Below are positions 43,603 through 51,648 of a stretch of 64,000 nucleotides of DNA, one piece after another (the first letter of the stretch is position 1; each line of letters starts with the position of its first letter). Position numbers and translations under genes: made by a program. Under the pieces are notes generated by a model, which was given only the letters and a program-made list of their open reading frames with translations, made no database searches and was not told where the DNA came from. Source of the stretch: UBA5336 sp964415675 (lineage in GTDB: Bacteria > Pseudomonadota > Alphaproteobacteria > Caulobacterales > Hyphomonadaceae); assembly GCA_964415675.1 (NCBI GenBank), contig CAYQBG010000003.1, forward strand, positions 124,001-188,000, written 5' to 3'.

Positions 43603-44027
43603 TCGCCAGCCTCCGGCGACCAGATGAGTTCGCCGTCTTCCTTATGGACCGGCACAGTGGGACGCTTTTGCAGTAGATCGAGCACCGTCTCGCTCGGGCG
43701 GCAGAGGCGAACGCCCCTGGGAGTCGCGACAATAGGGCGATTGACCAGAATGGGGTGCTCAATCATCGCGGCGAAAAGGGTGTCTTCGGCAACGCCCGGC
43801 TCCAGCAGTCCCAGGCCTTCAGCGGGCGATTTGGTCTCGCGTAGCGCCCCGCGCGGCGTCAGCCCGGCGGCCGCAAACAGGGCCAGAAGCTGGGGCCGGG
43901 TCCAGCCTTCCTCTATATATTCAACGATCACAGGATCATATCCGGCGGCACGCGCAATCGCGCAGACATTCCGCGACGTTCCGCAGGCCGGATTGTGATG
44001 GATGATGACCGGAAAATCACCGCTCAT
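43599..44027 (-). CDS. arsC: Glutaredoxin-dependent arsenate reductase, 142 aa
   Basis: The start MSGDFPVIIHHNPACGTSRN is the ArsC signature with catalytic Cys at about residue 14 (N-P-x-C-G-T-S-R-N). It continues DPVIVEYIEEGWTRPQLLAL and ends with the R-P block (HPILVNRPIVATPRGVRLCR, then PSETVLDLL). It reduces arsenate to arsenite with glutathione and glutaredoxin. No arsenite exporter or ArsR regulator is nearby, so it may be part of a dispersed set. Overlaps the start of the methyltransferase gene. An upstream in-frame start at 44063 is less likely. Confidence 0.9.
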   Translation of the reverse strand: MSGDFPVIIHHNPACGTSRNVCAIARAAGYDPVIVEYIEEGWTRPQLLALFAAAGLTPRGALRETKSPAEGLGLLEPGVAEDTLFAAMIEHPILVNRPIVATPRGVRLCRPSETVLDLLQKRPTVPVHKEDGELIWSPEAGE

Positions 44028-44260
44028 GAATCTGGCTCCTCTTGCCCTGGGAGAGCGTATCATGCCTGCCGCCAGCCTCAGGAACGATCCCGGCGCCCGG
44101 CCGAAAACAGCAGGCTGGCGCGCCGGACGGATCGGCAGGCTGGTGGTCAGGCCTCATTTCGCCGTGCCCCGAAACTCGAATTCAACACCTTCAAGGATGA
44201 CCTGCGGTCAGGGTCAAGCGGCCTCTTCGCAATCTCTCCTTGCCACGCTATGTGTGGAGG

Positions 44261-46261
44261 ATGAGCAAGTCCCCCGAAGAGGCCGCACACGAGCTTTTCA
44301 AGCAGGCGCTTGGCGTGACCGCCAAGGCGATGAGCGCGGACAAGGATGTCGAAGTCGGGTTCTCCGCCGATGGTCCGAACACCACAGGCGAACGCATCAT
44401 GCTGCGCCCGCCCCCAAAGGAGCTGTCCCCGCAGCTGGCTGCAAGAGCGCGCGGCGAAGCCGATTCCGTGGCCCTGAAACGGGCTCATCACGACTCTGAA
44501 GCGCATTTGCGTCACAGGCCACAGGGGGAGTTGGCGCGCACCGTCTATGAGGCAGCCGAAACGGCCCGGATCGAGTCCATAGGCGCGGCAAAGATGGACG
44601 GCACAGCGGCCAATCTCGATGCGGCGCTGGTCGCGCGTTGCGAGCGCGAGGGCTATGCCCGGATGGAAGACCGCCAGGATGCCCCGCTGGCACCGGCGCT
44701 GGAATTCCTCCTGCGGGAACGACTGACCGGACGCCCCTTGCCGAAAGAAGCAGCCGGAATCGCCGACATGTGGCGCGAGGAGGTCAACGCCAAGGCTGGC
44801 GGGGCCATCGAGAAACTGATCGGCCAGATGGACGACCAGGCGGCCTTTGCTCGCACGGTCCGCGACATGATCCGCGACCTGACGGCCTCTGATGACCCTT
44901 CCGAGAGTGATGAGGATGACCAGGGCGACAGCGATGCCGAGCAAGGCACCGAGCCCGATGACGCCCAGGGCGACATGGAGGCCGAGGAGTCACCTGAAGG
45001 CGCCTCCGCCGAACAGGTCGATCCCGGCGAAAGCGATGACGCCGATGGCGAGGAAACCAATGTCTCCATCGAAGCGGATGCCGAGATGGATGGCGAGGAG
45101 GCGCCTGACGAGGAGGATGACGGCGCCCAGCCGATCCGTCCCAATTACGCCGATGGCGACGAAAAACGCGAGTTCGCCTATCGCATCTTTACGCGCGCCC
45201 ATGATGAAATCGCCCAGGCCCCGGATCTTTGCGACCCGGAGGAACTCACCCGGCTGCGAGCCTATCTCGACCACCAGCTTCAGGGGCTGCAAGGCGCAGT
45301 TTCGAAGCTTGCCAACAAATTGCAGCGCCGCCTGATGGCGCAGCAGAACCGCAGCTGGAGTTTTGATCTTGAAGAGGGCGTGCTCGACACGGCCCGCCTG
45401 ACGCGTGTCGTCACGGAGCCGACGGCACCGCTCTCCTTCAAACAGGAGGATGACAGCGAATTTCGCGACACAGTCGTCACGCTGCTGCTTGACAATTCCG
45501 GCTCGATGCGCGGCCGCCCGATCATGGTCGCTGCGCTTTGCGCCGACATTCTTGCCCGCACGCTGGAGCGCTGCGCGGTGAAGGTAGAGATTCTCGGGTT
45601 CACAACCAAAGCCTGGAAGGGCGGTCTCTCGCGCGAGGACTGGGTCAAGGCGAACAAGCCATCAGGGCCGGGACGACTCAATGACCTGCGCCATATCATC
45701 TACAAGTCGGCCGATGCGCCCTGGCGGCGGGCGCGGCGCAATCTCGGCCTGATGATGCGCGAAGGCCTCCTTAAGGAGAATATTGACGGCGAAGCCTTGC
45801 TCTGGGCGCATGACAGGCTGGTGGCTCGCCCGGAACAGCGCAAGATCCTCATGGTCATTTCCGATGGCGCTCCGGTCGATGATTCCACACTGAGCGTGAA
45901 TGTCGGAAACTATCTCGAAAGGCATCTGCGTCAGGTAATCGAGGAAATCGAAACCAAATCCCCGGTCGAACTGATGGCGATTGGTATCGGCCATGACGTG
46001 ACCCGCTACTATCAGCGTGCCGTCACCATAGTGGATGCCGAACAGCTTGGCGGCGCGATGACAGAGCAGCTCGCAGCCCTTTTCGACCCCGATGGCCCGC
46101 ACCCCGAAGCCATGGCCGTCCCGCCGCTGACCGACAGGATGACACAGGGCTCTGCCGTAACAGGCGCGAGCGCGGGCGCCCCGCGCTATGGCTCCAAGGT
46201 CGATCTCGGCCGGGCAGTGCGCAAGACCAGCCTGCAGGAAGTGAAAGGCCCTCGGGGGTAA
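44261..46261 (+). CDS. cobT: Cobaltochelatase subunit CobT, 666 aa
   Basis: The start SKSPEEAAHELFKQALGVTA and the following QGELARTVYEAAETARIESI are typical of CobT. A very acidic stretch lies at about residues 215-300 (Asp/Glu-rich), followed by the von Willebrand A domain with the metal site VTLLLDNSGSMRGRPIMVAA and GEALLWAHDRLVARPEQRKI. CobT and the AAA+ subunit CobS form a ring that with CobN inserts cobalt into hydrogenobyrinic acid diamide in aerobic cobalamin synthesis. A TTG at 44240 and GTG at 44252 are in-frame alternatives, since GGAGG abuts the ATG. CobS is not adjacent here. Confidence 0.93.
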   Translation: MSKSPEEAAHELFKQALGVTAKAMSADKDVEVGFSADGPNTTGERIMLRPPPKELSPQLAARARGEADSVALKRAHHDSEAHLRHRPQGELARTVYEAAETARIESIGAAKMDGTAANLDAALVARCEREGYARMEDRQDAPLAPALEFLLRERLTGRPLPKEAAGIADMWREEVNAKAGGAIEKLIGQMDDQAAFARTVRDMIRDLTASDDPSESDEDDQGDSDAEQGTEPDDAQGDMEAEESPEGASAEQVDPGESDDADGEETNVSIEADAEMDGEEAPDEEDDGAQPIRPNYADGDEKREFAYRIFTRAHDEIAQAPDLCDPEELTRLRAYLDHQLQGLQGAVSKLANKLQRRLMAQQNRSWSFDLEEGVLDTARLTRVVTEPTAPLSFKQEDDSEFRDTVVTLLLDNSGSMRGRPIMVAALCADILARTLERCAVKVEILGFTTKAWKGGLSREDWVKANKPSGPGRLNDLRHIIYKSADAPWRRARRNLGLMMREGLLKENIDGEALLWAHDRLVARPEQRKILMVISDGAPVDDSTLSVNVGNYLERHLRQVIEEIETKSPVELMAIGIGHDVTRYYQRAVTIVDAEQLGGAMTEQLAALFDPDGPHPEAMAVPPLTDRMTQGSAVTGASAGAPRYGSKVDLGRAVRKTSLQEVKGPRG

Positions 46262-46276
46262 TTCACACCCGAGGGC
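46248..46276. terminator. Palindrome between cobT and phaB, possible bidirectional terminator
   Basis: GCCCTCGGG (46248-46256) and CCCGAGGGC (46268-46276) form a 9-bp stem that includes the cobT stop codon. A third copy of the arm (CTGCCCTCGG, 46323-46332) could pair with the middle one. No clear T-run follows on the plus strand, so termination is uncertain. Confidence 0.45.
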
Positions 46277-46339
46277 AGGCCGGCAAGCGCAGGGCCGGTT
46301 CAGGCACATGGACAGGGTCGGCTGCCCTCGGAAGTCGAC

Positions 46340-47065
46340 CTAGCCAGCGATGTATTGCGCGCCATTGACGGTGATCGTCGCGCCAGTAACGAAGCCACAC
46401 TTCTCGTCCGACAGCCAGGCGACAGCATCGGCAATCTCCTCGGCCTTGCCGAGACGGCCTACCGGGATTGTAGAAATGATTCCCTCGAGCACCTTTTCCG
46501 GGACGGCGGCGACCATGTCGGTATCAACATAACCGGGCGCCACGCAGTTGACTGTGATGCCTTTTTTCGCACCTTCCTGGGCGAGCGCCTTGGTGAACCC
46601 GATCAGGCCTGCTTTCGCGGCGGAATAATTGACCTGCCCGAACTGGCCCTTCTGGCCATTGATGGATGAGATGTTGACGACCCGGCCGAAACCGCGCTCA
46701 CGCATGCCATCCCAGACCTGGCGGGTGACATTGAAAGCCGATGTCAGATCAACATCGATCACTTCCTGCCATTGTTCCCGGCCCATCTTGTGGAACGGGG
46801 CATCGCGCGTAATGCCCGCATTATTGACGACCACATCTACAGGTCCCAGCGCATCCTCGATCTGCCGGAGCCCCTCACCGACAGCGTCGAAATCCCCGAC
46901 ATTGAACTTGAAGGACTGGATACCCGTCTCCTCAGTGAACTGGCGCGCCTTCTCTTCGTTACCGCCAAAATTCGCGGCGACCGCGTACCCCTCTTCCTTG
47001 AGACGCTCGCTGATCGCGCGCCCGATCCCTCTGGTGCCGCCTGTCACGAGTGCGGTTCTTGCCAT
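46340..47065 (-). CDS. phaB: Acetoacetyl-CoA reductase (NADPH), 241 aa
   Basis: A short-chain dehydrogenase: TGGTRGIGRAISERL (cofactor loop, TGx3GxG), NNAGITRDAPFHKM, ISSINGQKGQFGQVNYSAAK (catalytic Ser, Tyr, Lys) and VAPGYVDTDMVAAVPEKVLE. The length and the NGQKGQFGQ and GITRD segments fit PhaB, which makes (R)-3-hydroxybutyryl-CoA for polyhydroxybutyrate. It is divergent from phaR across a 164-bp region that should contain both promoters and the PhaR operator. Confidence 0.93.
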   Translation of the reverse strand: MARTALVTGGTRGIGRAISERLKEEGYAVAANFGGNEEKARQFTEETGIQSFKFNVGDFDAVGEGLRQIEDALGPVDVVVNNAGITRDAPFHKMGREQWQEVIDVDLTSAFNVTRQVWDGMRERGFGRVVNISSINGQKGQFGQVNYSAAKAGLIGFTKALAQEGAKKGITVNCVAPGYVDTDMVAAVPEKVLEGIISTIPVGRLGKAEEIADAVAWLSDEKCGFVTGATITVNGAQYIAG

Positions 47066-47229
47066 GTCCTTATCCTCCCTTGGCGAATTGATGCTTCAAC
47101 TCCATCACAGTTTAAGCTGCCAATGCTATCTGAGCACAAGGCGACCTTGGTCGATTGGGTCATTCTATGCAACAATCTTGTAATCGATGAGAAAACACCA
47201 CCGCGGATATGCGGGTCTGAGGGCAGGAC
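47066..47229. promoter_or_regulatory. Divergent promoter region between phaB and phaR
   Basis: 164 bp, AT-richer than its neighbours, with the only space for both promoters. PhaR is known to bind upstream of its own gene and of granule genes; I could not pick out its operator with confidence. Confidence 0.45.
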
Positions 47230-47829
47230 ATGGCGAAACAAAAAACCACTGATGGGCCGATCATCATAAAGAAGTATGCCAATCGGCGGCTCTATGACAC
47301 GTCGAGCTCGTCTTATGTGACGCTGGAACACCTTTCGGAACTCGTCCACAAGGGCGTCGATTTCGAAGTGCGGGACGCCAAGACCGGCGAGGACCTGACC
47401 CGTGCGGTGCTCACGCAGATCATCTATGAATATGAAACCAAGGGCGAAGGCGCCCTGCCACTCAACTTCCTGCGCCAGCTGATCGGGTTTTACGGCGGGG
47501 GTGCCCAGAATGTCCTTCCAGCCTGGCTTGACATGAGCATGAACAGCTTTGCCGAAGCCCAGGAACGCTGGCGCAGCGCCATGGGCGGGGCCACCCCGAT
47601 GGCCATGTTCGAGAAGCAGGCGAGACGAAACATGGAAATGTTCGAAAGTGCCATGCGCATGTTCAATCCTGCCCTGGCCCCAGGTGATGAGACGCTGGAG
47701 GATCGCGATGAAGCACAACGCCCCCGGGAAGGCGCCAGCACGGAAGAAGATGCGCTGACACTGATGCAGAATCAAATGGCCGAAATGCAGCGCCAGCTCG
47801 CCGAAATCGCCAAGAAATCGGGGAAATAA
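47230..47829 (+). CDS. phaR: Polyhydroxyalkanoate synthesis repressor PhaR, 199 aa
   Basis: The N-terminal DNA-binding part is IIIKKYANRRLYDTSSSSYV and LEHLSELVHKGVDFEVRDAK, the PHB/PHA accumulation regulator DNA-binding domain, followed by the accumulation-regulator core (TRAVLTQIIYEYETKGEGAL). The C-terminal tail (TLMQNQMAEMQRQLAEIAKK) is a coiled coil. PhaR binds PHB granules and, when free, represses phasin and other granule genes. It is divergent from phaB, which supports a role in the same polymer cycle. The synthase and phasin are not in this window. Confidence 0.93.
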   Translation: MAKQKTTDGPIIIKKYANRRLYDTSSSSYVTLEHLSELVHKGVDFEVRDAKTGEDLTRAVLTQIIYEYETKGEGALPLNFLRQLIGFYGGGAQNVLPAWLDMSMNSFAEAQERWRSAMGGATPMAMFEKQARRNMEMFESAMRMFNPALAPGDETLEDRDEAQRPREGASTEEDALTLMQNQMAEMQRQLAEIAKKSGK

Positions 47830-47864
47830 GGTCTCCTTGAACTCCCTTGCGCCGCGAGAAAACG

Positions 47865-47891
47865 AAAAGGCCCGGACCTTGCGTCCGGGCC
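47865..47891 (-). terminator. Terminator between phaR and the convergent membrane-protein gene
   Basis: A GGCCCGGAC (47869-47877) and GTCCGGGCC (47883-47891) stem with a 5-nt loop is followed on the minus strand by TTTTCG. It can serve both convergent genes. Confidence 0.8.
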
Positions 47892-47922
47892 ACTTATATT
47901 GAAGCCTTATCGATTTATTTCC

Positions 47923-48387
47923 TCAGCCGCCAAAGCCCTCGCCAACCGCAAAGTCGCGGCGCGCCGATACGATGGTCACAACGACCCCGGCAAGCACATC
48001 GAGCAGTGTCATGAGCGTCAGGATGAAGAAGATTGATGTCGCAAAATTGCCAATCAGCAGGAACTCGATCAGGCAGACAATGAACAGAATCATCGACACG
48101 GCGTGATTCATGATCGTCGCGGTACCCGTGGAGGTCGATTTCAGGATTTCCAGGAACAGGAAGAGCAAGCCGAGCATGATCAGAACAGCCCCATTGGTCA
48201 GCTTCCAGGTGACGCCGGAAATCATCGGCACTGAGAGGATCGCTGCTTCGAGCTCGTCCTGAAGCCCGGCGACCATCGCCTCGCTACCCTCAACGGGGAT
48301 CGCCGGCCCGCCGCCAGCGAACGCCATGATGTTATATATGGCCACCGGGATAACCAGCAGCGGAAATACCGAAAACAGAGCGCGCAT
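47923..48387 (-). CDS. Inner-membrane protein, 154 aa
   Basis: An AGGAGGGG site lies just before the ATG at 48387, which is preferred over 48513 (N-terminal extension typical of a cytoplasmic ANDN segment). Four hydrophobic segments are visible (RALFSVFPLLVIPVAIYNIM, GAVLIMLGLLFLFLEILKS, NHAVSMILFIVCLIEFLLIG and ATSIFFILTLMTLLDVLAGV). No family recognised. It follows sdhB by 210 bp in the same direction, and a terminator lies after it, so it may be the last gene of the sdh region transcript. Confidence 0.65.
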   Translation of the reverse strand: MRALFSVFPLLVIPVAIYNIMAFAGGGPAIPVEGSEAMVAGLQDELEAAILSVPMISGVTWKLTNGAVLIMLGLLFLFLEILKSTSTGTATIMNHAVSMILFIVCLIEFLLIGNFATSIFFILTLMTLLDVLAGVVVTIVSARRDFAVGEGFGG

Positions 48388-48597
48388 TGCTCCCCTCCTC
48401 TCATGCTCAGGGCCGCCATTGTCATTGGCACCGCCCTGTCGCCGTTTCTCGTCCAGCCTGGCCGCGGCAGCTGCCGTGAACACATGCTTCATTGACATGT
48501 CTAGCGCTCCCATATGACAGCGTGAAGACTGACTATCGGAGTTTCAGGCTCTTGGGTAGGGGGCACGTGGCAGAGCACGGCAGACACCCGCGTCCAA

Positions 48598-49380
48598 TCA
48601 GGTCACACGCTCAACCAGCATGTGCTTGATTTCGGCGATGGCCTTGGCGGGGTTGAGGCCCTTCGGGCAGACCTGTGCGCAATTCATGATCGTGTGACAG
48701 CGATACAGCTTGAACGGGTCCTCGAGATCGTCGAGGCGCTCGCCTGTGCTTTCATCGCGCGAATCGATCAGCCAGCGATAAGCCTGCAGAAGCGCGGCAG
48801 GGCCGAGATACTTATCACCATTCCACCAATAAGACGGGCAGGAGGTCGAGCAGCAGGCGCAGAGAATACACTCATAGAGCCCGTTGAGCTGTTCGCGGTC
48901 TTCTTCTGACTGCTTCCATTCCTTTTCGGGCTCTGGCGTATCGGTTTTGAGATAAGGCTGCACATAGGCATGCTGGGCATAGAAATTGGTCAGGTCGGGG
49001 ATCAGGTCCTTGACCACCGGCAGGTGCGGCAGTGGGGCGATCGTGATCGTGGACCCGGCCACTTCGTCCCAGCCCTTGGTGCAGGCGATTGAATTGCGCC
49101 CTCCGATATTCATCGAGCATGATCCACACACGCCCTCACGACAGGACCTGCGGAACGCCAGGGTCGGGTCAATATTGTTCTTGATGTAAAACAGGACGTC
49201 GAGAACCATGGGCCCGCATTTTTCCAGATCGACCCAATAAGTGTCCCAACGCGGATTACCACCGTCTTCCGGGCTGTAGCGATAGATGCGGAACTTTTTC
49301 AGCTTCGCGCCACCCTCCGGCTTCGGCCATTCCCTGCCCTTGCCGATCTTTGAATTGCGCGGAAGCGTCAGCTGAACCAT
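48598..49380 (-). CDS. sdhB: Succinate dehydrogenase iron-sulfur subunit, 260 aa
   Basis: The three cluster sites are intact: SCREGVCGSCSMNIGGRNSI with the following Cys for the 2Fe-2S centre, CILCACCSTSCPSYWWNGDK for the 4Fe-4S, and CHTIMNCAQVCPKGLNPAKA for the 3Fe-4S centre. It carries electrons from the flavin in SdhA to the quinone site in SdhC/SdhD. It lies downstream of two unrelated genes that separate it from sdhA, all on the same strand with gaps of about 115-220 bp. Confidence 0.96.
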   Translation of the reverse strand: MVQLTLPRNSKIGKGREWPKPEGGAKLKKFRIYRYSPEDGGNPRWDTYWVDLEKCGPMVLDVLFYIKNNIDPTLAFRRSCREGVCGSCSMNIGGRNSIACTKGWDEVAGSTITIAPLPHLPVVKDLIPDLTNFYAQHAYVQPYLKTDTPEPEKEWKQSEEDREQLNGLYECILCACCSTSCPSYWWNGDKYLGPAALLQAYRWLIDSRDESTGERLDDLEDPFKLYRCHTIMNCAQVCPKGLNPAKAIAEIKHMLVERVT

Positions 49381-49497
49381 GTCACACTCATCCCATCATC
49401 ATTACTGGACAGTATTTAACCCATTGCGCCGCCTTGCAAAGTCATCGCGCGGCTGCGGACGGTTTGCCGCAGGCGGGCGAATAACGCAAATCGTGCC

Positions 49498-50427
49498 TCA
49501 GACAAACACGTCTGCCTGGCCGCCAGTCCAGGCCGGATCCGTCTTGGCCGCAAGTGCCGGAATACCTGCCCATGCGAACTGAATGATGCCATTGACGGCA
49601 GACATGACGAAATAGACGAACGCGGCACTTACCAGTGTCGCGGGGCTGAACAGTGCCGCCATCAGCGCTTCGGGATCATCAGTGCCATTCATGATCGCCG
49701 GATTGGTCATCAGGGCGCCGCCGATCATCATGCCGAGAATAAGCTGGAGAACCAGCGACACGATGTAAGCGACGATCGCCATTATGATGAAGGCAAAGAA
49801 CATCGCCCAGAAGCGTCCCTTTGACACGCCAAAAGCAGATATGAAGGTGATCTTCCGGTCACGTACAGTCATGGCTGAGGCTGGCGACAGGCGAACGACC
49901 ACCCAGGCAAACAAAGCGAGCCCTGCGATAATCAATGGGATCAGGATGAATACCGCCGCTTCCCCAATCGCCACGCCAAGCCCGCCGCCAACGATACCGA
50001 TGACGATCACGATCCCCAGATACAGTCCGATAAAGGTTAGGAGCCACAAGAGTCCGACGACGAAAAGCCGGCCTTCATCGCCGCCAATTCTCAGCGAGAA
50101 ACCCTCATCCCGCATATAGCGCCGCTGCAACGCCCCCTCGAATATGACCCAGAACAGAATACCGAGTGGGATGGCGAGAAGGAATAACGGCACCAGCGAC
50201 CCAAGCACGCCAAGCGCTTCAGCGTCACTGATCTCCCCGCCGGGCGATTGCATCGACAGGGCCATGAGCCGCATGAAGGCGCTGCCAGCGACCCATAAGA
50301 AGCCACCCACAAAGGCCAGCGTGGCAAGGCCGTAGGCCAGGGCGTACTTCCAGATGAAGCCGCCTGGTCCCTGCGTATTTGACCAGTGCGACAGCGCATT
50401 TCCGAAACTGAATTCACGCGGTGGCAT
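49498..50427 (-). CDS. Multi-pass inner-membrane protein, 309 aa
   Basis: GGGAGGG lies before the ATG at 50427. There are at least six hydrophobic segments (YALAYGLATLAFVGGFLWVA, LGSLVPLFLLAIPLGILFWV, LWLLTFIGLYLGIVIVIGIV, AAVFILIPLIIAGLALFAWV, MFFAFIIMAIVAYIVSLVLQ, AAFVYFVMSAVNGIIQFAWA), spaced as in DUF975- or YciC-like membrane families. Function unknown. It is the second of the two genes between sdhA and sdhB; whether it helps assemble the complex is open. Confidence 0.7.
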   Translation of the reverse strand: MPPREFSFGNALSHWSNTQGPGGFIWKYALAYGLATLAFVGGFLWVAGSAFMRLMALSMQSPGGEISDAEALGVLGSLVPLFLLAIPLGILFWVIFEGALQRRYMRDEGFSLRIGGDEGRLFVVGLLWLLTFIGLYLGIVIVIGIVGGGLGVAIGEAAVFILIPLIIAGLALFAWVVVRLSPASAMTVRDRKITFISAFGVSKGRFWAMFFAFIIMAIVAYIVSLVLQLILGMMIGGALMTNPAIMNGTDDPEALMAALFSPATLVSAAFVYFVMSAVNGIIQFAWAGIPALAAKTDPAWTGGQADVFV

Positions 50428-50602
50428 ACCGATCCCTCCCTCAACTGCCTGCGAGCCATTCCTAGACTGCGGCACTCGCCCGATCAATCACCCAACCAGA
50501 GCATTCCAAGGCGGCGCGGAAACCCGTTCGCGTCAAAAAGATCGCGAAACAGGAAACTGACGCCTCATCGCAACACCCGGCTGATTTGAAGAATTCCTGT
50601 GA

Positions 50603-51391
50603 TCAGTCACGCAATGACGACTCGATCAATCGGTCGAGAAGGCGCGGCAGGACCTTCTCGCTCATGCATTTGCGTATTTCATTGGGCTGATCGGAATAGG
50701 CCTCCTCCAGCGCAAGCGCGATACCGTCATAATTATCGACATTGACGTAGCGCTGCTCGCGCGGCGTGCCGTCTTCAATCACACGCTCAACCTGGCTCAT
50801 TTCGCGCCGGCCCGACAGATCGGTGAAGCAAAGCCTCTCGCCGGTGCTGAGGATCCGTTCAAGTTCCTTGTCATCAATCGTTCCGGGTGGAGATGATTCG
50901 GAACTGCCAGGCCCTGATCTGTACTGATATTCGAGTTCCTTGCTGATCGATTCATCGAGCATGAATGGATACATCATGATTATCTTCATTTCCTGCTCGA
51001 ACTCCACAGCGGGACGTTCAAGCATTTCCGGCTGCTCGACTGACATCAAAGCAAGCCTCTCAAGCTGGAGCGTCCCGCGGCACAATTCGGCGTGGCGCTG
51101 GCAAGGAAAAAGATAGTGGTTGCGGTCGAAAGCCTGTTTGAGTGCGGCAGTGTCGTCGAAAAGCGCCTTGAAGAGTTCCTGGAAACGCAAGATTTCCGGC
51201 GCGCTGGGATTTTCGTCGTTTATCGAGATCATTTCGAGGCCCTTGGTGCGCGCCTCTGCCATAATCGGTGCCACCTCGCGCTGCATGTCCCGAAGTGCCT
51301 CGGCATTGGTATCTGCCGACTGCGCGAATGCCCCAGTTGCCGCGACGGCCAGCGTCACAAGCGTCATGAGCGTCATGAGCGCAAATCTCAT
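50603..51391 (-). CDS. Secreted protein of unknown function, 262 aa
   Basis: The ATG at 51391 gives a signal peptide (MRFALMTLMTLVTLAVAATG, then AFAQS). The mature chain is helical and acidic (REVAPIMAEARTKGLEMISI; LFKALFDDTAALKQAF), with two Cys (FPCQRHAELC) that may form a disulfide. No family recognised. It is the first of the two genes between sdhA and sdhB. The conserved-looking C-terminus ends MSEKVLPRLLDRLIESSL. Confidence 0.65.
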   Translation of the reverse strand: MRFALMTLMTLVTLAVAATGAFAQSADTNAEALRDMQREVAPIMAEARTKGLEMISINDENPSAPEILRFQELFKALFDDTAALKQAFDRNHYLFPCQRHAELCRGTLQLERLALMSVEQPEMLERPAVEFEQEMKIIMMYPFMLDESISKELEYQYRSGPGSSESSPPGTIDDKELERILSTGERLCFTDLSGRREMSQVERVIEDGTPREQRYVNVDNYDGIALALEEAYSDQPNEIRKCMSEKVLPRLLDRLIESSLRD

Positions 51392-51648
51392 TGGCCCCCC
51401 CTGTCCTTTTCCCAGTCCTCGAACTGTGTCCCTGAAAGCAGGGGACATTCCATTCAGTCGCATGTCAAGGGAAAGGCGGGCCGCCACTCCTGGCAAATCC
51501 GATCCTTCTCACCGCGCCCTGGCCCGAGACCGATTCAGGCTTCGCTGGACACGGTTGTCGCTTGTTCTAATTCATCACAAACGCCGCGCAGGTTAAAGGG
51601 CGCACAGTCCATCGCCCGCTGCGCGCTTCCGCCAATGGAGAGGGCGCC

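Noticed and set aside
44028..44260. Possible cobalamin riboswitch before cobT
   Set aside because: The conserved B12-box was not found in this 233-bp divergent region.
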